NCBI GenBank assembly: GCA_963821925.1 | Contig: CAWGFO010000009.1 | Coordinates: 570,415 to 634,414, forward strand | Length of the DNA: 64,000 nucleotides | Reading direction: 5' to 3' | From: JAOUEA01 sp963821925 | GTDB lineage: Bacteria > Actinomycetota > UBA4738 > HRBIN12 | Part shown: positions 9,919 to 18,847 of the stretch, in pieces | Layout: the number at the start of each line of letters is the position of its first letter | How positions within the stretch are numbered: position 1 is the stretch's first letter | Notes under the pieces: generated by a model | Told to the model about the DNA's origin: nothing | Database searches by the model: none | Seen by the model: the letters and a program-made list of their open reading frames with translations, nothing else | Translations under genes and position numbers: made by a program

Positions 9919-10555
9919 TTACGCCCCGTTCGAGCTCGCCGCTGCAAGTTCGGCCGTGATCCCGCGATGGGAGATGATCTCGTCGATGATCCCGTATTCC
10001 TTGGATTCATCGGCCGTGAGGATGAAGTCACGGTCGGTGTCCTTGGTGACCTTCTCGACGTCCTGGCCCGTGTGCATCGAGATCAGCTGCTCGAGGAGCT
10101 TGCCGGTAGCGCGTGATCTCCTTGGCCTGGATCTCGATGTCGACCGCCTGGCCCTGCGCGCCGCCGTGCGGCTGGTGCAGCAGGACGCGGGCGTGCGGCA
10201 GGGCGTAGCGCTTGCCCTTGGCCCCGGCCAGCAACAGGAACGCCGCGAACGAGGCCGCCTGTCCCATCACGATCGTGGACACGTCGGGCTTGATGAACTG
10301 CATCGTGTCGTAGATCGCGAAGCCTGACGCCACCTCGCCGCCGGGCGAGTTGATGTACAGGTGGATGTCCTTCTCCGGGTCCTCGGACTCCAGGTGGAGG
10401 AGCTGCGCCATCACGAGGTTCGCGACCGCGTCGTCGATCGGCGTGCCCAGGAAGACGATGCGCTCCTTCAGCAGGCGCGAGTAGATGTCGAACGAGCGCT
10501 CGCCGCGACTCGTCTGCTCGATCACGACGGGAACCATGTAGCTCTGCGGGTTCAT
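9919..10555 (-). CDS. clpP: ClpP protease subunit, frameshifted in this sequence
   Basis: Serine protease barrel subunit of ClpXP/ClpAP. From ATG at 10555 (AAGGAG five bases upstream) the frame reads normally through the nucleophile Ser (GQAASFAAF) and the catalytic His (LLHQPHGG). It then leaves the family sequence after KEITRY near 10108. The remainder, with the catalytic Asp (TKDTDRDF) and the usual C-terminal ADESKEYGIIDEI, is open in the next frame down to TAA at 9919. Removing one base, or adding two, in the CCGG at the join restores a complete protein of about 211 residues. Because ClpP is normally required and all three triad residues survive, I read this as a sequence error. Confidence 0.9.
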
Positions 10556-10564
10556 GCGGACTCC

Positions 10565-11941
10565 TTACGCGTTCGCGGGCTCGTCGTCGGACGAAGCCTC
10601 GGCCACATCGGCCTCGGCGCCCGCCTCCGGGCTCTCGGTTTGGGTCTCGGTCTCGATATCGGCATGCTCGACCAGGAGGTCGAGTGCCTTGCCTCTGATG
10701 ATATCGCCGGCCAACGTCACGATCTGACCGCTTCGGTCGAGCTGTTTCGCCAGCTCCTTCGGCTCGCGGTCGTACGCCTGGGCCAGCTGGGCGATCTCGG
10801 CGCCGATCTCGTCGGCCGTCACCTCGAGGTTCTCGGAGCGGGCGATCCCCTCCAGCACGAGATCGGACGTGATCGCGCGCACCGCGTGGTCGCGCGAGTC
10901 CTCGCGCAGCCGCGCCTCGTCCCAGCCCTGCGCCTCGAGCAGCTGATCGATCGTGAGGCCGGCCCGCTCGGCGCGCTCCTTCGCGTGCGCCACGCGGTGG
11001 TCGGTCTCGTCCTCGACGAGCGATTCCGGCAGGTCGACCTCGACCGTGTCGATCATCGCCTGCAGCGCGCGGTCCCGGACGACGCCTTCGGCCTCGCGTT
11101 CCTTCAGCTCGCCGAGCCGGGTGCGCAGGTCGTCACGGAGCTGGTCGATCGTGTCGAACTCCGAAGCGGTCTTGGCGAACCCGTCGTCGGGTTCGGGGAG
11201 GATCCGCGCCTTCACGTCCTTCACGAGGATCGTCATGTCGGCATCCTTGCCGGCCAGCTCCTCACCCGCGCTCGGGGTGATCTCCTCGGAGACCTTCAAG
11301 ATGTCGCCGGCCTTCTTGCCGACGATCTCGGCGTCGAGCGTCGGCCCGAACTCGCCCGAGCCGACGAAATAGAGGTAGTCGGTGCGCGCGAGCCCGTCGA
11401 CCTCCTCGCCGTCGGCCGTGGCCTTCACGTCGATCGTGGCGAAGTCGCCGTCCTGCACGGGACGCTCGGCGGGCTCCAGCTCGGCGAAGCGCTCACGCAG
11501 CCGGTTCACCCAGTCGTCGACCTCCTGGTCGGTGACCTCGGTGGAGGGCCTCATGACCTTCACGCCCTTGTAGTCGGCCTCGGTGAGCTCCAGGCGCGGG
11601 CGCACCTCGACCACCGCGGTGAAGACCAGCGGCCGGTCCACGTCGAACCCGTCGTCGAGATCGATCTCGGGGTCGCTGATCGGCGCGAGGTCTTCATCGC
11701 TGATCGCCTGGCGGTAATAGGTGGGCACGGCCGCCTGGATGAACTCGTCGCGCACGACGTCGGCCCCGATCTGGGCGTCGATGATCTGCTTGGGGATCTT
11801 CCCCTTGCGGAAGCCCGGGATCTTGACCTGGTTCGCGATGCTCCGGTAGGCGGCGTCGAGGTCCTTGGCGTATTCGTCGGCCGGGACCTCGATCGTGAGC
11901 TTGACGGTGTGCTTCTCGGTGGTTTCGACGGTGGTCTGCAT
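10565..11941 (-). CDS. tig: Trigger factor
   Basis: Ribosome-bound chaperone and peptidyl-prolyl isomerase acting on nascent chains. The 458 residues contain the N-terminal ribosome-binding domain with the signature region GFRKGKIPKQI near residue 44, a central FKBP-type domain (from about residue 150) and a long helical C-terminal arm. The C-terminal tail after about 435 is acidic and Ala/Glu-rich. It is ten bases upstream of clpP and probably cotranscribed. A TAGCCT box lies nine bases before the ATG. Confidence 0.97.
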   Translation of the reverse strand: MQTTVETTEKHTVKLTIEVPADEYAKDLDAAYRSIANQVKIPGFRKGKIPKQIIDAQIGADVVRDEFIQAAVPTYYRQAISDEDLAPISDPEIDLDDGFDVDRPLVFTAVVEVRPRLELTEADYKGVKVMRPSTEVTDQEVDDWVNRLRERFAELEPAERPVQDGDFATIDVKATADGEEVDGLARTDYLYFVGSGEFGPTLDAEIVGKKAGDILKVSEEITPSAGEELAGKDADMTILVKDVKARILPEPDDGFAKTASEFDTIDQLRDDLRTRLGELKEREAEGVVRDRALQAMIDTVEVDLPESLVEDETDHRVAHAKERAERAGLTIDQLLEAQGWDEARLREDSRDHAVRAITSDLVLEGIARSENLEVTADEIGAEIAQLAQAYDREPKELAKQLDRSGQIVTLAGDIIRGKALDLLVEHADIETETQTESPEAGAEADVAEASSDDEPANA

Positions 11942-11950
11942 GTTGGGTTC

Positions 11951-11956
11951 AGGCTA
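11951..11956 (-). promoter_or_regulatory. Putative -10 box of tig
   Basis: TAGCCT on the minus strand, nine bases before the tig ATG. It is back to back with the hisN promoter in a 75-bp divergent interval. Confidence 0.45.
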
Positions 11957-12003
11957 CCGGAGAACCGGGGCCACGACGGGCGCCGACGCGCCGTCGTCGC
12001 AGG

Positions 12004-12009
12004 TAGGCT
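12004..12009 (+). promoter_or_regulatory. Leaderless -10 box of the HisN-like gene
   Basis: TAGGCT, seven bases before ATG 12017. There is no Shine-Dalgarno sequence in the interval. Confidence 0.55.
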
Positions 12010-12016
12010 GCGCTGC

Positions 12017-12781
12017 ATGTACGAGCACGAACGGTCGTTCGCCGCGGGCCTCGCCGATCGGGCGGCCACGATCGGGATGAGCATCTTCCGGCACGACGTC
12101 GTGCGCGTGACGCTCAAGGCCGACCTGACCCCGGTCACGCAGGCCGACACGCAGATCGAGGCGATGGTGCGCGGGCAGATCGCATCGGCGTTCCCCGACG
12201 ATCGGGTGCTCGGCGAGGAGGAGGGCGGCGATGCGAGCGGCGACGGCCGGGTGTGGATCGTCGACCCGATCGACGCCACGGCGAACTTCGCCCGCGGGAT
12301 CCCGATCTGGGCGACGTTGATCGCGCTGCAGGTCGACGGCGAGCAGGTTCTGGGCCTCGTGAACGCGCCGGCGCTCGGCGAGCGGTACGAGGCGGTGGCC
12401 GGAGGCGGCGCGACCTGCAACGGCGACTCGATCCGGGTGAGCGCCGAGTCGGCGCTCGCCCGGTCCCAGCTGCTGTTCGCCGGGCTCGGCGAGTGGAACG
12501 AGGGACCGCTCGGCGAGCGCGTACGCGCGACGTTGTCCGAGGCCCACCGCACGCGAGGGCTCGGCGACTTCTGGGGCCACACGCTGGTGGCCCGCGGGAG
12601 CGCCGAGGCGATGATCGAGCCCCAGCTGTCGCTCTGGGACTACGCGGCGCTGGTGCCGATCGTGCGAGAGGCGGGGGGCCGCATGACCGCGATCGACGGC
12701 GGGCCGCTCCGGCACGGCGGGAGCGTGCTCACCACGAACGGCGTGATGCACGACGAGCTGGTCGCCCGACTCTCCTTCTAA
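12017..12781 (+). CDS. Inositol monophosphatase family protein, histidinol-phosphatase (HisN) type
   Basis: A Mg-dependent phosphatase of the inositol monophosphatase fold, 254 residues. Metal ligands are visible: the GEEEG segment at 66-70, Asp83 and Asp86 in DPIDATANF, and Asp208 in LSLWDYAAL. The stretch after the second motif (RGIPIWATLIAL) is close to actinobacterial HisN histidinol-phosphate phosphatases, so histidine biosynthesis is the best guess. The core motif is unusual: the family norm is DPIDGTKNF, and here Gly and Lys are both Ala. There are no his genes nearby. The 3' end overlaps the convergent kinase gene by four bases. Confidence 0.75.
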   Translation: MYEHERSFAAGLADRAATIGMSIFRHDVVRVTLKADLTPVTQADTQIEAMVRGQIASAFPDDRVLGEEEGGDASGDGRVWIVDPIDATANFARGIPIWATLIALQVDGEQVLGLVNAPALGERYEAVAGGGATCNGDSIRVSAESALARSQLLFAGLGEWNEGPLGERVRATLSEAHRTRGLGDFWGHTLVARGSAEAMIEPQLSLWDYAALVPIVREAGGRMTAIDGGPLRHGGSVLTTNGVMHDELVARLSF

Positions 12782-13758
12782 CCCTCCGGCCCCAGGAAGC
12801 GTTCGATCTTCTTCGCGTAGCGCTCGATGTCCTCGGGTGCCTGCGCCCGGTAGGCGGGGTCGTGGTCCTGGACCTGGTAGTTCGCGAGCATCAGGCAGCG
12901 GTCGGCCGCGAACGTCGCGATCTCGCCGGGCTCACGTTCGGGCCAAGGGGCGACCCGCTCGTACCCCTCGCGGAACGCGTCGGCGAGGTCCTCGAACCCG
13001 TCGCGGCCCTCGAGCGCGAACCAGGTGATCCCGAGATCCTGGACCGGCCAACCGACCAACGAGTCGTCGAAGTCGAGGACGCCGACGGTCGATCCGTCGA
13101 CGAACAGGTTCTCGTCGTGGAGGTCGGCGTGGATCATCCGCGGCGGCTCGACGGCCTGCAGCCGATCGATCGCGGCCCGGGAGGCCTCGCGCGCTCGGTG
13201 CATGAGGGCGCGCTCCCTCGGCGGGAGGATCGGCTCGTACTCGTCATCGAACAGCACGATCGGCTCCTCGAACGGGAAGGGCGTGTCCCAGATCCGCGAA
13301 CCCGAGGGGATCGGGAACGTGCGGGCGTGCTCGTGGAGCCGCGCGGCCGCCTCGCCCGCCGCCGCGAGGTTCGGCTCGGTGAGGTGATCGATCAGCGGCT
13401 CGCCGTCGAGCCAGTGGAAGACGGCGCACATCCTTGAGCCGTCGAGGCCGTCGGCGGTCGCCTCGACGACGAGGGAGCCGTCGCGGGCCGCGACCGGCGC
13501 GGGCACGCGCACCGCGGTATCCCTCGCCAACGCATCGAGCCAGCGCATCTCGGCGTCGACCTGAGCGCGCGTGCGCTTGTCCGGCAGGTTGACGCGCACC
13601 GCGCGCCGGTCGCCGTCGCGGAGGTCGACGCGGAAGACGCCGTTCCAGTCGTTCGTGATGAGCGAGACGTTCGTGACGTCCAGGTCGTACGCGAGGAGGG
13701 CGGCCTCGGCGACCCGCCGGAGGGCCTCGGCCGAGCGGTCGACGTCGCCCGCGCTCAC
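12778..13758 (-). CDS. Aminoglycoside phosphotransferase-fold kinase (APH/choline kinase family)
   Basis: A 326-residue small-molecule kinase of the APH superfamily. The Brenner-type catalytic motif is HADLHDEN (His210, Asp212, Asn217), followed by the metal-binding DFDDS at 229-233. The N-lobe has a nucleotide-binding beta sheet and a lysine-poor region typical of divergent members. It starts at GTG 13758, overlapping the ornithine cyclodeaminase-like stop by four bases (GTGA), so translation is coupled. Substrates of such proteins range from aminoglycosides to choline, homoserine and sugars, and nothing here decides between them. Confidence 0.8.
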   Translation of the reverse strand: MSAGDVDRSAEALRRVAEAALLAYDLDVTNVSLITNDWNGVFRVDLRDGDRRAVRVNLPDKRTRAQVDAEMRWLDALARDTAVRVPAPVAARDGSLVVEATADGLDGSRMCAVFHWLDGEPLIDHLTEPNLAAAGEAAARLHEHARTFPIPSGSRIWDTPFPFEEPIVLFDDEYEPILPPRERALMHRAREASRAAIDRLQAVEPPRMIHADLHDENLFVDGSTVGVLDFDDSLVGWPVQDLGITWFALEGRDGFEDLADAFREGYERVAPWPEREPGEIATFAADRCLMLANYQVQDHDPAYRAQAPEDIERYAKKIERFLGPEG

Positions 13759-14723
13759 AGCTCGATCCGGTCGCCGGCGGTCGCGGGCGCGTTCGCCATC
13801 ACGACGTTCGCGGCCGCGACGTCCAGGACGCCGAGGCCGGTGAGATCGCAGACGGTGAGCTGGTCGTCGCTGGCACGACCGCGTGCCTCCCCCGCACAGA
13901 TCGCGCCGAGCTCGATCGCATGACCGGCCTCGGCCGGCGCGTGCTGCAGCTCCCCGAGCCGCGCGCACTGGTCCCGCGAGTCGACGACGAGGAGGTCGGC
14001 GTCCTCGAGGATCGCGGGGTCGAGCTCCTGCTTGCCGGCGCCGTCGGAGCCGAGCGCCGTGACATGGGCGCCGGGCGCGAGCCAGGCGCGCTCGACGAGC
14101 GGCTCGCGCGCCGCGGTGCACGTGATCACGATGTCGGCATCCTCGACGGCGGCGCGGACGCTGTCGGCCCGCATGACGTCGGCGTCGTGCCGCGCGCGGA
14201 GGTCGTCGACGCACCGGTCGGCGTGCGCTGGATCGCGGCCCCACACCCGGACGTGCGCGAACCCTGGCCGGACGACCGCGAGCGCGTCGAGCTGTTGCCG
14301 GGCCTGGCCGCCCGTGCCGATCACGGCGACGGTCAATGGGGCGCTCGGGGCCAGGTGACGGGCGGCCACCCCCCCGGCCGCTCCCGTCCGCAGGTCGGTG
14401 ATGAACCCGTTGTCGAGCAGGAGGGCGGCCGGCGAGCCGTCGCGCGCGTCGAAGACGACGACCATCCCGTCGATCGCGGGCGGATCGAGCGCGTAGAACC
14501 CGCTCGCGGCCTTGACGGCGTAGTACGGCGCGCCGTGCAGGTGGCCGGCCTTGATGTGGATCTCGCCCTCGGCCTCGGGCACGTCGAGATGGATCACGGA
14601 CGGCAACTCGGCGCCGCCGGTCGCGTAGGCCGCGAACGCGTGCTCGCAGGCGTCGATGCACGCCCCCATGTCGAGCGCGGCGCGCACGTCGGATTCGCGG
14701 AGGATCCGCACGGTCCCGGTCAC
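13755..14723 (-). CDS. Ornithine cyclodeaminase/mu-crystallin family protein
   Basis: An NAD(P)-dependent enzyme of the ornithine cyclodeaminase, alanine dehydrogenase and ketimine reductase family, 322 residues. The Rossmann nucleotide motif GTGGQARQQ sits mid-protein (about 128-136). The family region with Lys and Arg near IHIKAGHL is in the N-terminal half, and DLTGLGVLD is near the C-terminus. GTG at 14723 is chosen because TACGCT lies exactly seven bases upstream. Coupling to the downstream APH-type kinase suggests the pair work on the same amino acid-like compound; this is inference. Confidence 0.85.
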   Translation of the reverse strand: MTGTVRILRESDVRAALDMGACIDACEHAFAAYATGGAELPSVIHLDVPEAEGEIHIKAGHLHGAPYYAVKAASGFYALDPPAIDGMVVVFDARDGSPAALLLDNGFITDLRTGAAGGVAARHLAPSAPLTVAVIGTGGQARQQLDALAVVRPGFAHVRVWGRDPAHADRCVDDLRARHDADVMRADSVRAAVEDADIVITCTAAREPLVERAWLAPGAHVTALGSDGAGKQELDPAILEDADLLVVDSRDQCARLGELQHAPAEAGHAIELGAICAGEARGRASDDQLTVCDLTGLGVLDVAAANVVMANAPATAGDRIEL

Positions 14724-14730
14724 GTCGTGG

Positions 14731-14736
14731 AGCGTA
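14731..14736 (-). promoter_or_regulatory. Leaderless -10 box of the ornithine cyclodeaminase-like gene
   Basis: TACGCT on the minus strand, seven bases before GTG 14723. Confidence 0.55.
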
Positions 14737-14806
14737 GCGGGCTCGCGTCGGCCCGATACGGGGATCGGTCGACGTTTCGCCGCAGGATGCGGCAAGCTCG
14801 TGGACG

Positions 14807-15662
14807 ATGGCCGACGACCTCTTCGACGATCCCGATGTTCGGGCGCTCTTCCGCGAGCCGCCCGAGACGTTCATCGCCGCCCGCGACGCGCTGGTGCGCG
14901 CGCGCAAGGACGCCGGCGACCCGCAGAGCGCCGCGATCAAGGCCCTCCGCAAGCCGACCGTACCGGCCTGGGCGCTCGACCAGCTCGCCGACCGCAACCC
15001 CGACGGCGTCGATGCCCTCCTCGAGGCGGGGGCGGAGCTGCGAGCGGCGCAGCAGGCAGCGCTCTCCTCGACGAAGCACGCGAGCCGACTGCGGGAGTCG
15101 ACCACCGCTCGTCGCGCCGCGGTCGCCGGACTGCTCGAGACGGCGCGCGAGGCGCTGCGCGACGCGGGCCGTTCCCCCGACCCGCACCTCGAGGACATCT
15201 CGGTGAGCCTCGAAGCGGCCTCGGTGAACGAGGACGCGGCAGCCCGCCTCCGATCGGGCACCTTCGAACGACCGACCCGTGAGGCCTCCACCTTCGGCGA
15301 CGTGTTCGGGTTGCACGCGGTGCCCGATCTCGAGCCCGAGTCGCAGGAACCGCCGACGCCGCGCACGTCGAAGCGCCGGACCGCGCCGAGCGTCGAGGAT
15401 CGCCCCGCGCGCACGGACCTCCAGGCTGAGGCGAACCGGCTGCGGCGCGACCGAGCGGCGGCCGAACGCACCGCACGCAGGACCCGCGAGACCGCCGACC
15501 GCCTCGCTGCCGAGGCCGACGCGATGCGTGCCCGGCTCGCCGTGGTGGAGCGCAAAGGCGACGAGGCCGAGCAGGCCGCTCGCGCGGCCGAACGCGCCGC
15601 CGCCGCCGCGATCGAGGCCCACGACCGCGCGGTCGCCGCTCTGGAGGGCCTTCGATGGCTGA
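14807..15662 (+). CDS. Coiled-coil protein of unknown function, probable frameshift at its end
   Basis: From ATG 14807 the product is Ala/Arg/Glu-rich and mostly helical, with a long coiled coil from about residue 200 (repeats of RRTRETADRLAAEAD type). No family is recognised. The frame stays open to 15973, but after about residue 283 it turns Ser/Pro/Arg-rich and overlaps the next gene by 319 bp, the look of out-of-frame translation. Removing one G from GGG at 15646-15648 gives an end ...LEAFDG with TGA at 15660-15662, overlapping the next ATG by eight bases. I prefer that end. Confidence 0.6.
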
Positions 15663-16410
15663 CGCGCTCGGTCTCGCCACGTCCGAGCGCCCGAGGACCC
15701 CCGGTCCCCTGGCCCTCGTCGGCGGCGCCGAGCTCGGGCCGGGCAACGAGCCGCAGGACCACCTGCTCGCGGAGGCCGCGGCGGGCGGTCCAGCCTTCGT
15801 GCTCGCCACGGCGGCCGCGCGCCACCGCCCGGAGCTGGCCGTCGCGAACGCCGCCGGATGGTTCCGACGGTTCGGTCTCGACGTCGAGGAGCTGCCCGCG
15901 ATCGGGCGTCGACAGGCCAACGCAGCCGGCAACGCCGAGCGCGCCCGCGCCGGGCGCTTCTTCTACCTTGTAGGCGGCGATCCCGGGCTCGTCGCGGCGA
16001 CGCTGCGGAACACGGCGGTCTGGTCGGCGGTGACCGAGGCCTGGCGGAGCGGCGCCGCCCTCGCTGGCTCCTCGGCCGGCGCGATGGCCCTCGGCGAGTG
16101 GACGCTGACCCGCGACCGTCGTCCCGGCGATGCGAACCGCCGGGCCACCGCCGGACTCGGCCTAGTGGCAGGACTTGCGGTGATCCCGCACTTCGAGACG
16201 TTCGGCGAGGGCTGGGTCGCGAGCGCGCGGGACGCGCTCCCCGACGCCACGCTCGTGGGGTTGGACGAACGGACCGCCGCCGTCTGGACCGCCGACGGCG
16301 TCTGGCGCGCGATGGGTCCCGGCGGGGTCACCGTGATCCGGTCCGACCGCACCGCGCGCACGGCGTCCGGCGGGGAGATCGACGGACTACCGCAGCCCGG
16401 GTTCGCCTAG
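15655..16410 (+). CDS. Type 1 glutamine amidotransferase-like / cyanophycinase-like peptidase (S51 family)
   Basis: A 251-residue protein with the S51 serine nucleophile elbow GSSAGA (Ser140), preceded by a VGGDPG glycine motif as in cyanophycinase and dipeptidase E. A following VIPHFETFG segment carries a candidate catalytic His. Members hydrolyse cyanophycin or Asp-X dipeptides, but many actinobacterial copies are uncharacterised. The start ATG overlaps the inferred end of the coiled-coil gene, so the two are probably cotranscribed. Confidence 0.78.
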   Translation: MADALGLATSERPRTPGPLALVGGAELGPGNEPQDHLLAEAAAGGPAFVLATAAARHRPELAVANAAGWFRRFGLDVEELPAIGRRQANAAGNAERARAGRFFYLVGGDPGLVAATLRNTAVWSAVTEAWRSGAALAGSSAGAMALGEWTLTRDRRPGDANRRATAGLGLVAGLAVIPHFETFGEGWVASARDALPDATLVGLDERTAAVWTADGVWRAMGPGGVTVIRSDRTARTASGGEIDGLPQPGFA

Positions 16411-16832
16411 GAGCCGCTCGCCACGTCGCCGGTCGTGACCACTGACGCAGGCGCCTCGGCCTCCCACCGGTCCTCGACGGCGCGGTCCTTCATCTTCGCC
16501 GTCGTGTCGGTCCACCAGCGGCGGAGCTCGTCGTACCGCTCACGACCGGCCTTGCTGCCCATCACATAGGCGGACCCCGCGGCGGACACCAGCATGATCG
16601 CCCCACGGAGACGGTGGCGCTTCGGCCGGGCTGCGCCGGTGCGCTTCGACATCGCCTCGACCGAATCGAGCAGTCGGGAGCGCTCGTCCTCGGCGTCGGA
16701 CACGCGGGCCCGCAGGACGTCGTTCTCGGCCTCGAGGCGATCGCGGTCACGTTCGGCCTTGTGGAGCCCGCTCGACAGCCGCGCGGTCACGGCCTCGTCC
16801 TTCATGCTTCGCATGCGTTCCTGGATGTTCAT
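16407..16832 (-). CDS. Small membrane-anchored coiled-coil protein, unknown function
   Basis: A 141-residue protein starting at ATG 16832 with a strong AGGAGG ribosome site. Residues 1-65 are charged coiled coil (ERDRDRLEAENDVLRARV). One hydrophobic segment is seen at about 78-95 (GAIMLVSAAGSAYVMG), then a basic Trp-containing cytoplasmic or surface part. It resembles small actinobacterial membrane-associated proteins with an AGxAYVLGxKAGRERY-type motif. It overlaps the convergent amidotransferase gene by four bases. Confidence 0.7.
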   Translation of the reverse strand: MNIQERMRSMKDEAVTARLSSGLHKAERDRDRLEAENDVLRARVSDAEDERSRLLDSVEAMSKRTGAARPKRHRLRGAIMLVSAAGSAYVMGSKAGRERYDELRRWWTDTTAKMKDRAVEDRWEAEAPASVVTTGDVASGS

Positions 16833-16931
16833 GCTTCCTCCTGATCCTCCGGGTGACCCGAACGTCCTACCCACTGAGGGCGACCGGAAACACCCGTGCT
16901 ACGGTCATGTCCCGGCCCGAGGAGGTTCCCC

Positions 16932-18220
16932 GTGAACATCGACCTGTTCGAGATGGAGCGTTACCAGTCCCTCCACTGGCACGAGGTCGAGTACGACCTC
17001 TCGGAGAGCGGCGTGCTTCCGATGTCGATCCGGGAGCTGTTCGGACCCGCCGCCGACGCCGAGGCGTTCCTCGCGTCGACGATGGGCTACCCGCTATCGG
17101 AGGGCTCGACCCGACACGCGCGCGGCGATCGCCGACTGGTACCCGGGCGCCGGGGTCGAGCACGTCACCGTCGTGAACGGCGGCTCCGAGGCGAACCTGC
17201 TCGCCCTGTGGTCCCTCCTGAAGCCCAAGGGACGGCTCGCGTTCATGACGCCGAACTACATGCAGGGCTGGGGCCTGGGCCGGCACTTCGGCCGCGGCAC
17301 CGACACCTTCCGACTGAAGCTGCGCGACGGCCGCTGGGAACTGGATCTCCACGAGCTCGACCGGGCGGTGACCTCGTCCACGAAGGTGGTCATGGTCTGC
17401 AACCCGAACAACCCGACCGGCCACGTGCTGACCGAGCCCGAGATGGATGCGATCGTGGCCGCCGCCGACCGGGTGGGCGCCTGGATCGTGGCCGACGAGA
17501 TCTATCGCGGCGCCGAGCTCGACACCGACGAGACCACGCCCACGTTCTGGGGCCGCTACGACAAGGTCGTCGTCACGAGCGGCCTGTCGAAGGCGTTCGC
17601 GATGCCGGGCCTGCGCGTCGGGTGGATCGTCGCGCCCACGGATCTGATCCCGAGGATCTGGGAGCACCACGACTACACCACCCTCACGCCCAACTCGATC
17701 AGCGACCGGCTCGCCGCCTTCGCGATGCAGCCCGTGGTCCGGGAGAACATCCTGGCGCGCACGCGGGCGATCATCCGCGCGAACTACCCGTCGCTCGACG
17801 GCTGGCTCCGGCTGCACGACGACGTCTTCACGTGGGCGCGTCCGGCGGCCGGCGCGATCGCCTACGCGAAGTACGACCTGCCGGTGAAGTCGCGCACGCT
17901 CGTCGAGCGGATCCGTACGGACCGATCGGTGCTGCTCGTTCCCGGCTCGATGTTCGGGATCGGCAAGGGCCTACGGTTCGGGTTCGGCTACGACATCGGG
18001 CACACGCTCGAGGGCCTCGCGCGCGTCGACGAGACGCTCGCGGAGCTCGACGCCGCCGGCCGAACCCGCGATCGTGCCGCCCGACGAGATCGCACCGGAC
18101 GTCGTCCTCCTCGAGGAGGAGGACGAGACAGCCGACCAGGGTCCTCCCGAGGCGTTCGTCGCCGACCTCACCGTGACGCTCGAAGAAGCTCCGGTCCCCG
18201 GTGTCGGTGAAGGTGCGTAG
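16932..18220 (+). CDS. PLP-dependent class I/II aminotransferase, two frameshifts in this sequence
   Basis: An aminotransferase of the fold-type I class I/II group. The start GTG 16932 has GAGG a few bases upstream. Frame 1 ends near 17110, frame 2 runs to about 18058, and frame 3 carries an acidic tail to TAG at 18218. Frame 2 has VVNGGSEANLL, the NPNNPTG substrate motif, the DEIYRG motif and the PLP-lysine motif SGLSKAFAMPGLRVGW. Removing one C from CCC at 17110-17112 and one G at 18058-18059 gives one protein of about 428 residues ending in an acidic extension not usual for the family. The substrate is unknown. Confidence 0.82.
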
Positions 18221-18223
18221 CCT
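18218..18223 (+). promoter_or_regulatory. Leaderless -10 box of tag
   Basis: TAGCCT six bases before ATG 18230. Its TAG is also the inferred stop codon of the aminotransferase gene. Confidence 0.55.
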
Positions 18224-18229
18224 GCTCGC

Positions 18230-18847
18230 ATGGTGACCCGCTGTGCGTGGGCGCCGAAGAACGACCCGCGATACCTCGCCTACCACGACGAGGAGTGGGG
18301 CGTGCCGGTGCACGACGACGTCCGTCTGTTCGAGATGCTCACGCTCGAGGGTGCGCAGGCCGGCCTCAGCTGGTCCACGATCCTGAACAAGCGCGACGGA
18401 TACCGGAGCGCGTTCGGGAGCTTCGACCCGAAGAAGGTGGCCCGGTACACGCCCGCGAAGGTCGAGCGGTTGCTGTTGGACCCCTCGATCGTGCGGAACC
18501 GGTTGAAGGTGGAGTCCACCGTGCGGAACGCCGGCGCGGTGCTCGAGGTTCAGCGGGCGTTCGGCTCCCTCGACGCCTATCTCTGGACGTTCGTCGGGGG
18601 CGCACCGATCGTGAATCGGTGGCGGGCGATGGGCGACATCCCGGCCGAGACCGAGGCGTCACGCGCGATGAGCAAGGACCTGAAGCGCCGCGGGTTCCGA
18701 TTCGTCGGCCCCACGGTCTGCTACGCCTTCATGCAGGCGACCGGCATGGTCAACGACCACGTGGTGAGGTGCTTCCGGTGGGCGGAATTGGCCGGGCCGA
18801 ACGCCACCTCGCCTAGGGTGCGCGCACGGGATAGCGCAGATGCGTGA
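18230..18847 (+). CDS. tag: DNA-3-methyladenine glycosylase I
   Basis: Base-excision repair enzyme removing 3-methyladenine from alkylated DNA. The 205 residues contain the family start TRCAWA with zinc ligand Cys5, YHDEEWG with His19, the LEGAQAGLSW active-site region (Glu40), and the C-terminal zinc ligands His177 and Cys181 in NDHVVRCF. The start ATG 18230 fits the leaderless box. The 3' end overlaps the convergent DHFR-like gene by 35 bp. Confidence 0.95.
   Translation: MVTRCAWAPKNDPRYLAYHDEEWGVPVHDDVRLFEMLTLEGAQAGLSWSTILNKRDGYRSAFGSFDPKKVARYTPAKVERLLLDPSIVRNRLKVESTVRNAGAVLEVQRAFGSLDAYLWTFVGGAPIVNRWRAMGDIPAETEASRAMSKDLKRRGFRFVGPTVCYAFMQATGMVNDHVVRCFRWAELAGPNATSPRVRARDSADA

Noticed and set aside
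15663..15973. True 319-bp overlap between the coiled-coil gene and the S51-like gene
   Set aside because: The overlapping translation is Ser/Pro/Arg-rich and unlike the rest of the protein. A one-base error in GGG gives a normal end.
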